Position numbers and translations under genes: made by a program
NCBI GenBank assembly: GCA_002329125.1
Contig: DCXX01000150.1
Coordinates: 1 to 50,613 of the forward strand
DNA: 50,613 bases
Reading direction: 5' to 3'
Source: Fidelibacterota bacterium UBA2125
Lineage (GTDB): Bacteria; Fidelibacterota; Marinisomatia; Marinisomatales; S15-B10
The notes under the pieces: generated by a model
Told to the model about the DNA's origin: nothing
Seen by the model: the letters and a program-made list of their open reading frames with translations, nothing else
The model's database searches: none
Shown here: positions 45,283-50,613 of the stretch, one piece after another
Position numbering within the stretch: position 1 is the stretch's first letter
Layout of the letters: every line of letters begins with the position of its first letter

Positions 45283-46061
45283 AAAATGTAATCACCATAT
45301 TCAACAGAGAATTCCGGTCCTACTTTTCTTCGCCCATTGCTTATGTGGTCATAGGCCTGTTTCTGGTTCTTACGGGTGTATTCTTTTATTTGCTGATGTC
45401 CTCGTTCCTTCAGTACTCGGCAAACCTTCAGTGGCAGGCGGCGAGAATGCGCCAGCCTGCGCCTCCGGTGAATGTGAACCATATGATTATCCGGCCTCTT
45501 TTTTCAAACATCAGTGTCATTACGCTCTTTGTGGTGCCCATGATCACCATGAGAAGTTTTTCTGATGACAAAAAGACAGGAACACTGGAACTTCTGTTAA
45601 CATCACCAGTAACCACGGCTCAAATTGTTGCTGGGAAGTTCCTTGCTGCCTTTTCCCTTTATGTCATCATGGCTCTGTTAACATGGGTTTATCCGCTTGT
45701 GATTGTCTTCTTTGGTGATCCCGATGTGATGCCTGTTGCTATTTCGTACATCGGCATCCTTGGTATGGGGGCTGCGTCGGTGGGTATCGGCGTATGGATT
45801 TCATCCATGACTGAAAACCAGATCATTTCAGCTATGGGGACGTTTGTGGTGCTGCTTTTCCTCTGGCTTGTGGGGTGGTTTGCCAATTTTTCTTCGGGAG
45901 CAATAGGAGGCTTTTTCCAATATCTTTCCATTGTTGAACATTTTGACGATTTTGCTAAAGGAATCTTCGATACGGGGCATCTCATGTATTACCTCTCTCT
46001 TTGCGGTATTACTTTGTTCCTTGCACATCAATCCATTGAAAGCTTGAGGTGGAGGTCGTAA
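45279..46061 (+). CDS. ABC-2 type permease, GldF type
   Basis: The 260-residue protein has six membrane helices. It opens with NVITIFNREFRSYFSSPIAYV, a signature of GldF-type permeases, and carries MRSFSDDKKTGTLELLLTSPVTTAQIV, the cytoplasmic loop conserved among ABC-2 exporters. It is the membrane part for the ATPase just upstream. The stop overlaps the next start by one base (TAATG). Confidence 0.88.
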   Translation: MKNVITIFNREFRSYFSSPIAYVVIGLFLVLTGVFFYLLMSSFLQYSANLQWQAARMRQPAPPVNVNHMIIRPLFSNISVITLFVVPMITMRSFSDDKKTGTLELLLTSPVTTAQIVAGKFLAAFSLYVIMALLTWVYPLVIVFFGDPDVMPVAISYIGILGMGAASVGIGVWISSMTENQIISAMGTFVVLLFLWLVGWFANFSSGAIGGFFQYLSIVEHFDDFAKGIFDTGHLMYYLSLCGITLFLAHQSIESLRWRS

Positions 46062-47623
46062 TGAAAGCTTTGAAACTTTGGCGTGGAGCAACTTTTGACG
46101 GACTGGGAATTTTGTTCTTGGGATGGCTTTATGGTGTATCTATTGTGAAGTTTGACTGGGTCGCGTGGAGCCTTATTGTTTTGGGTGGAGTTTTACTCCT
46201 GTTCCCTTTAGCTACCAACTACCAGAAAGTATTTAACACCATAAAATCTCGCCGAACCCAAATTGGTGCAAATGCACTTGTTATCATTGTTTTGGTTCTA
46301 TTGATAGTAGGTTTGCTTGACTACCTAACAATCCGTCATTCCTGGCGGGTGGATACCACCTCACAGCGGGAATTTTCTCTCTCGGAACAGACTGTCAGCA
46401 TACTCCGGAATCTGGATAGAGAAGTGACACTGGCGGCATTTGTTAGTGATTCGGAAATGCGCCAAATGGAAGACAGAATGATTGAGTACACCCATTACTC
46501 AGGAAAGTTTAATTATGAGATAATTGATCCGATCAAGGAGCCGGAACGGGTAAGAGAATTCTTCGGCCCCGATAAACAGTATCTTGATCTCCCAACGGTA
46601 GTATTGAAAACGGAGCTCAAAGATGAAGAAATTAACAGTACAGGAGAGGAAGAGATTACAAATGCACTTATTAAGGTGACCAGAGATGAGAGCCGGAAGG
46701 TCTACTTTGTCCAGGGGCACGGTGAAAAGACCATTTTTCCCGATGAGCCAGGAATGGCCAGTGCACAGTTTGTGAAGGATGAACTGGAGAAACAGCATTT
46801 TCAAGTGGATGCTCTGAATCTTTTTCAGGAAAATAGTGTTCCGGAGGATGCCGATGTTTTAGTCGTGGCCGGACCTGTGAAGATGCTGGCCTCCAATGAA
46901 GTAGAAGCACTAAGTAATTTTCTTTCCAGTGGGGGGAACGTTCTTGCTATGCTGGATCCTGAAATAGAAAGTGGCCTCGAAGAGTTGATTAATGAGTGGA
47001 ATGTAAAGCTAAATAGAGATTTGGTACTTGAGTCTCATTCGAGTTTTGTTCTTACCTCATCCGGTTTGAACCGGCAGAGTAGTGTAAGTGCTGCACCTTC
47101 AGCCGCTGAGTATGGTGATCATATGATCACGAAGAATTTTCGTTTTGCAACTACCTTTGTTCAGTCCCAGTCTCTGAGCGTCGTTGATGAGGAAGATTCT
47201 GATACTGAAGTAACAGACCTTGTCTATACTAGTTCTAACAGTTGGGGTGAAATGGATTTGAAACGATTGTACGAAGAAAAGCAGGCGGAACAGGATGAAG
47301 GGGATTCAGAAGGACCTACGACCTTGGCAATGGCAGTGGAAAAGGATGACTCAGTCAAAACTCGTTTGGTCGTTGTGGGTGATTCTGATTTTGCTTCGGA
47401 TGTTTATGTAGGGCAGGCACCAGGGAATATGGACTTTTTTCTTAATATTGTGAGTTGGCTCTCTGAAGAAGAGGACCTGATCTCTGTGCGTCCCAAAGAA
47501 CCTGAAAACAGATCTCTCACCATGACCATGCGTCAACAGAAGCTGACCCTCTTTTTTCTCATTATTCTACTACCCATTGTGGCTGTAAGAATGGGAATCC
47601 ACATATATATAAAACGTTCTTGA
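46061..47623 (+). CDS. GldG-type ABC transporter accessory protein
   Basis: The 520-residue protein has N-terminal helices (ILFLGWLYGVSIVKFDWVAW, GANALVIIVLVLLIVGLLDYL), the GldG opening HSWRVDTTSQREFSLSEQTVSILRNL (here given in two parts, WRVDTTSQREFSLSEQT and VSILRNLDREV), the core ITNALIKVTRD...VYFVQGHGEK, and a C-terminal helix (LTLFFLIILLPIVAVRMGI). This large extracytoplasmic domain is typical of the family. I chose ATG 46061, which has GGAGGT upstream, over a GTG twelve bases earlier. The exported substrate is unknown. Confidence 0.85.
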   Translation: MKALKLWRGATFDGLGILFLGWLYGVSIVKFDWVAWSLIVLGGVLLLFPLATNYQKVFNTIKSRRTQIGANALVIIVLVLLIVGLLDYLTIRHSWRVDTTSQREFSLSEQTVSILRNLDREVTLAAFVSDSEMRQMEDRMIEYTHYSGKFNYEIIDPIKEPERVREFFGPDKQYLDLPTVVLKTELKDEEINSTGEEEITNALIKVTRDESRKVYFVQGHGEKTIFPDEPGMASAQFVKDELEKQHFQVDALNLFQENSVPEDADVLVVAGPVKMLASNEVEALSNFLSSGGNVLAMLDPEIESGLEELINEWNVKLNRDLVLESHSSFVLTSSGLNRQSSVSAAPSAAEYGDHMITKNFRFATTFVQSQSLSVVDEEDSDTEVTDLVYTSSNSWGEMDLKRLYEEKQAEQDEGDSEGPTTLAMAVEKDDSVKTRLVVVGDSDFASDVYVGQAPGNMDFFLNIVSWLSEEEDLISVRPKEPENRSLTMTMRQQKLTLFFLIILLPIVAVRMGIHIYIKRS

Positions 47624-47637
47624 GGCTCTAGGGTCGG

Positions 47638-49002
47638 ATGAAAAAGATTCTAATTCTTGCTGGTATTGCTGGTGGACTAGGCGCATTCGTCTATTTTTAT
47701 GAGATAGAAGGGAGTAAAAAGAGAGAGAAAGCTGAACAGTTTGAAGCATCACTCATAAAGATAGAACGTGAAGATATTCAATCAATTACTTTGATTCAGG
47801 AGGAAGGCGAAATCATAAAATATGAGCGGACAGGCGATGATTGGGAAATAACAGAGCCTGTTCGAACTTCTGTTGAGGAGTCTGTTGTCAACGGAAACTA
47901 CTCGGCATTTGCCAACGCAAAAATTAAGCGCCGGCTCAATACAACTTCTGACAAACTAAAAAATTTCGGCCTTGAACCAGCTCATGGGGAAGTAATTATA
48001 GAATCAATAGATGGCAATAAAGTAGAACTTCTCATAGGTGATGAAGCGGCTACCCGTGGTGATCTTTTTATTTCATTCCGTGATTCTAACAGTGTCTTTA
48101 TTACATCCGACAATCTGAAAACAGAAGTAGAAAAAACACTCTTTAATCTTAGGGATAAAAAGATAGCACACTACGATAAGGATAAGGTGAACAGGATCGA
48201 ACTGGCAACTAAAGATGATACTATCATCATTGAAAAATCGGGTGAGGAATGGTCCATGACTTCTCCCGATTTGCCAGTGGAGGTGAGCCGTGTCAACAGC
48301 TATCTCAATTCCCTCACGAACTATTCAGCAAAAGAGTTTGTGGCGGAGGAGTTTGACAATCCATCCCAATACGGCTTCGATGCACCGGAGGCTAAGCTGA
48401 CACTCAGTCTTGGCGAAGAAAAGGCCACCAAAGAGTTAGTCATCGGTAAAGCCGTAAAAGATGGGGACGACACTAATTTTTTTGCTTACGAATCTGGACG
48501 AGCCCCTGTTTTTACCGTTCGCGAGTCAAACAAAAACAATGTGGCTCGCGATCCTTTTTACTTTCAGGACAAAAAGTTGGCACAATATAATGAGGATGCT
48601 CTGAGTGAGATTCGTATATCTGGTGCCTATCAGATTACTCTGATCCCTCAAGACACGTTGGGGTGGTATGTTTCCGGTGATACCACTATCAAGTTGGAGA
48701 AATCGGATATGAATCGTCTGTTCTCAGCTATTGGAGGCGTTACAGCCACGGAGTTGGTTTCAGAAAATAGTAAAGATTTGTCTAGCTATGGCCTAAAAGA
48801 ACCTTTTCTTGAAGTTGTTTTGACTGATACTGCCGGTTCCTCGATAGGTTATAGCATTGGTGACTCTGATGTAGACAATGACCGTTATGCGGTTTCCAGT
48901 TCTCGTCCTCGCATCTACAAGGTAAGTATTACAACAGTCGAAAGAATCAAAGACTGGATAGAAGAGATTCGGGAAACTGACGCTACCCCACCAACAGAAT
49001 AA
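47638..49002 (+). CDS. DUF4340 protein associated with the GldAFG-type exporter
   Basis: The 454-residue protein has a single N-terminal anchor (ILILAGIAGGLGAFVYFYEI) and a long extracytoplasmic part. Its repeated pattern of a WEITEPV / WSMTSPDLPV strand, an NYS.FANAK / YLNSLTNYSAKEFV turn, a YGF / FGLEPAHGEV element and a LLIGDEA / ELVIGKAV strand occurs three times, as in DUF4340 proteins. These genes regularly follow GldG-type genes, so it is probably a periplasmic part of the exporter. No enzyme motif is visible. Its last 20 bases overlap the minus-strand gene that converges on it. Confidence 0.8.
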   Translation: MKKILILAGIAGGLGAFVYFYEIEGSKKREKAEQFEASLIKIEREDIQSITLIQEEGEIIKYERTGDDWEITEPVRTSVEESVVNGNYSAFANAKIKRRLNTTSDKLKNFGLEPAHGEVIIESIDGNKVELLIGDEAATRGDLFISFRDSNSVFITSDNLKTEVEKTLFNLRDKKIAHYDKDKVNRIELATKDDTIIIEKSGEEWSMTSPDLPVEVSRVNSYLNSLTNYSAKEFVAEEFDNPSQYGFDAPEAKLTLSLGEEKATKELVIGKAVKDGDDTNFFAYESGRAPVFTVRESNKNNVARDPFYFQDKKLAQYNEDALSEIRISGAYQITLIPQDTLGWYVSGDTTIKLEKSDMNRLFSAIGGVTATELVSENSKDLSSYGLKEPFLEVVLTDTAGSSIGYSIGDSDVDNDRYAVSSSRPRIYKVSITTVERIKDWIEEIRETDATPPTE

Positions 49003-50554
49003 TAGCACCGCCGGATAGGGTACAGAACAGGTTCACCGTATCGTTGTTGATGAACCTGGACCCGGATATGAGGGTTGCGGGTTCGTCACAGTGATGGGCT
49101 ACTTCAACTCTTTTGCTGCATCCGCCACAAGTGTATGATGCCTGAACTGTGGCACCCAGGATAGAGTCGAACACATTCGCAGCAAAACCGACCGCTACCA
49201 CCAAATACAACACCTTTACATCCAGAATAAAGAACCAAGCCGAGGCTGCTATAACGGTAGCTCCTAGCAATCCTCCAACAGATCCAAGAAACGTGACGCC
49301 CCCCGACGCGCCCGAGTCTATTTTTCTGAAAGTAACAATATCTCTCGGTACATATGGGGAAAAGAAGCCGATCTCCGTAGCCCATGTATCGGCTGTAGCC
49401 GCTACCACACTGGAGAGGTAGGCGAAGTAGATAATGTCAGAGGGATTGTAGAGCCACCAGATGGTCAGGATGAGCGGAATGCCCCCATTGGCATAAACTT
49501 GAACCATATCTCGCTCGGATCCCTTCCCAAAAGATTGCCGCTGATCCTTTTTCGATTTCTTACCTATCCTTGACAGCAATGAAGAGAGCACAAAGAAGAC
49601 AGCAAGAGGAATCATGAATTTCCACCCGCCTATTCCGAAAACAAAAACACCGAGGATAAAAGCAGCCAGGGCACCATCCGAAGTGAGAACTCGAAGTGAG
49701 AAGGCTCCTTGAGCCATGATGAAAGAGAGTAATATCCACATGATCAAAACTGCTACACTGCCGTTTCCAACGCTTTCAAAAAAAAGATCATAGGTGACGG
49801 CGGTAACGATTGGTATAGAGAGATTATCTGATCCCGAATCGGAAACAGCTTCGGCTATGGTTGCCATAGCAGCCACAAAAAGAGACAGTGGCACTAACAG
49901 CTGGAGTTCAAGGGGTTCCATGCCGGCAATACTCCTGAATAATGTTGTTCCAAGACCTGTAAGCAGTGCCGAAGTCAGCGCCATCACAATTGTTCCCTGA
50001 ATGGTTTTCTGGTCACGCCACGGGCGGTACGATTCGGGATTTCGTACCCCTTCTCCAACAATGGCCGCTGCTGTGTCAGCAAAGGTGAGGAGCAGGAGGG
50101 AAATCTGAAATGTAATCTGACGTTCCCACCAAAAGAGGCATAGGATGAAATAGGCCAGAGGGAAATAGATAGTGCCGTAGGATATTCTTTTTGTGGCGTG
50201 CATCCCTTCAAACTTTTTCGATTTGATGGCCACAAGATTTACGATAATAAAAATGATTGCGAGGGCTACCGGAGGTCCGTTACTAACGAAAAGGAAAGGA
50301 GACATAAGGACAAACAATCCCACCAGAACGTGGACAAATTTCCTGCTTAGTTCCGGAGTCCAGTTGAGTTTGACCCGTGCCAGTTCACTCAGGCCAATGA
50401 GTCCGAAGATCCCTAGGAGGAAGACGACAGATGTTATCCATTCGTTGGAGAAGGGAGAAACGGTAGGGAGCATAAATGAAAGTACATGACAAAGTGTAAA
50501 GAGAAAAGAGCTTGCGTAAAGTGATTCACCAAGATGACGCAAGGTTTCTACCAA
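48983..50554 (-). CDS. Fusion of phytol/dolichol kinase-like (VTE5/SEC59) and DUF92 (VTE6) domains
   Basis: This 523-residue membrane protein has two parts. Residues ~60-215 resemble CTP-dependent polyprenol/phytol kinases: TPELSRKFVHVLVGL (family: RK.vH...G), LLLTFADTAAAIVGE and KTIQGTIVM. Residues ~280-523 are a DUF92 domain with TSDGALAAFILGVFVFG, QVYANGGIP, ATADTWATEIG, GASGGVTFLGSVGGLLG, and a Cys/His cluster CGGCSKRVEVAHHC before NNDTVNLFCTLSGG. In plants VTE5 makes phytyl phosphate and VTE6, a DUF92 protein, makes phytyl diphosphate. The fusion could carry out both steps on one isoprenoid alcohol. The start is TTG at 50554 with no clear ribosome binding site. Confidence 0.82.
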   Translation of the reverse strand: MVETLRHLGESLYASSFLFTLCHVLSFMLPTVSPFSNEWITSVVFLLGIFGLIGLSELARVKLNWTPELSRKFVHVLVGLFVLMSPFLFVSNGPPVALAIIFIIVNLVAIKSKKFEGMHATKRISYGTIYFPLAYFILCLFWWERQITFQISLLLLTFADTAAAIVGEGVRNPESYRPWRDQKTIQGTIVMALTSALLTGLGTTLFRSIAGMEPLELQLLVPLSLFVAAMATIAEAVSDSGSDNLSIPIVTAVTYDLFFESVGNGSVAVLIMWILLSFIMAQGAFSLRVLTSDGALAAFILGVFVFGIGGWKFMIPLAVFFVLSSLLSRIGKKSKKDQRQSFGKGSERDMVQVYANGGIPLILTIWWLYNPSDIIYFAYLSSVVAATADTWATEIGFFSPYVPRDIVTFRKIDSGASGGVTFLGSVGGLLGATVIAASAWFFILDVKVLYLVVAVGFAANVFDSILGATVQASYTCGGCSKRVEVAHHCDEPATLISGSRFINNDTVNLFCTLSGGAIILLVG

Positions 50555-50613
50555 ATAAGAATTGCTTTGTCTGTTAGTGATTTCTCAGCGAATTATCCAT
50601 CGGCAAATCACAC

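Noticed and set aside
44335..47623. Gliding motility function from GldA, GldF and GldG similarity
   Set aside because: These ABC families are widespread outside gliding species and no other gld or spr gene is seen; only family-level names are used.
1..50613. Mobile elements, prophage, CRISPR array, rRNA or tRNA genes
   Set aside because: No transposase, integrase, phage gene, regularly spaced repeat, or RNA-gene signature was found on reading both strands.

Overview
The window reads as the chromosome of a Gram-negative, FCB-type bacterium. Candidatus Neomarinimicrobiota (Marinimicrobia, SAR406) is my best guess, with moderate confidence. The pointers are a type IX secretion C-terminal tail (AGVYIYRLQ...TRKMVLLK), a GldA/F/G-type ABC exporter, the LolCDE and TamAB envelope systems, LuxR-type HTH regulators with a membrane-bound N-terminal half, and the shared folP-cdaA pair. 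No rRNA, tRNA, CRISPR array, insertion sequence or prophage gene is visible. The placement is inference; no marker gene was compared.

Left end (1-1773, minus strand): the start of an exported protein that runs off the edge; a 69-codon chimera joining the first 41 residues of a class III nucleotide cyclase to a type IX secretion tail; a small stand-alone LuxR-type HTH protein; and a larger membrane-anchored paralogue with the same HTH domain. The gaps around the larger regulator hold many copies of an ACGCA core, which may be operators.

Main block (2270-34998, plus strand): obg, dprA, an NrnA-like DHH phosphoesterase, ispH, pdxS, pdxT, dxs, a CstA-type transporter and an acyl-CoA mutase large subunit. 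Then come ccmE-ccmF-ccmI-like-ccmA-ccmB-ccmC-ccmD, an archaeal-type GAPDH, tilS, hpt, ftsH, folP, cdaA, prfB, lysS, lolC/E twice, lolD, clpC and dnaK. Gaps from obg to the GAPDH gene never exceed about 30 bp and many genes overlap by 1-11 bases, so much of this is probably co-transcribed. dnaK has its own upstream region and ends in a strong hairpin terminator.

Envelope block (35118-49002, plus strand): tamB, a TamA-like Omp85 protein, a TPR lipoprotein, MoxR, DUF58, a BatD/DUF4381-like lipoprotein, then an ABC exporter (GldA, GldF and GldG types) and a DUF4340 protein. A minus-strand gene (48983-50554) converges on the end of this block and overlaps it by 20 bases. It fuses a phytol/dolichol-kinase-like (VTE5/SEC59) domain to a DUF92 (VTE6) domain.

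The most informative points are: (1) CcmE carries Cys in a CxxxY motif where His is usual, the mark of the variant System I* cytochrome c maturation pathway; (2) the 'methylmalonyl-CoA mutase' carries Phe and Gln at the two positions that set substrate choice, as in isobutyryl-CoA mutase; (3) an archaeal-type GAPDH lies directly after ccmD; (4) a VTE5-VTE6 fusion that could salvage isoprenoid alcohols; (5) a classic prfB programmed +1 frameshift; (6) the cyclase/T9SS chimera.
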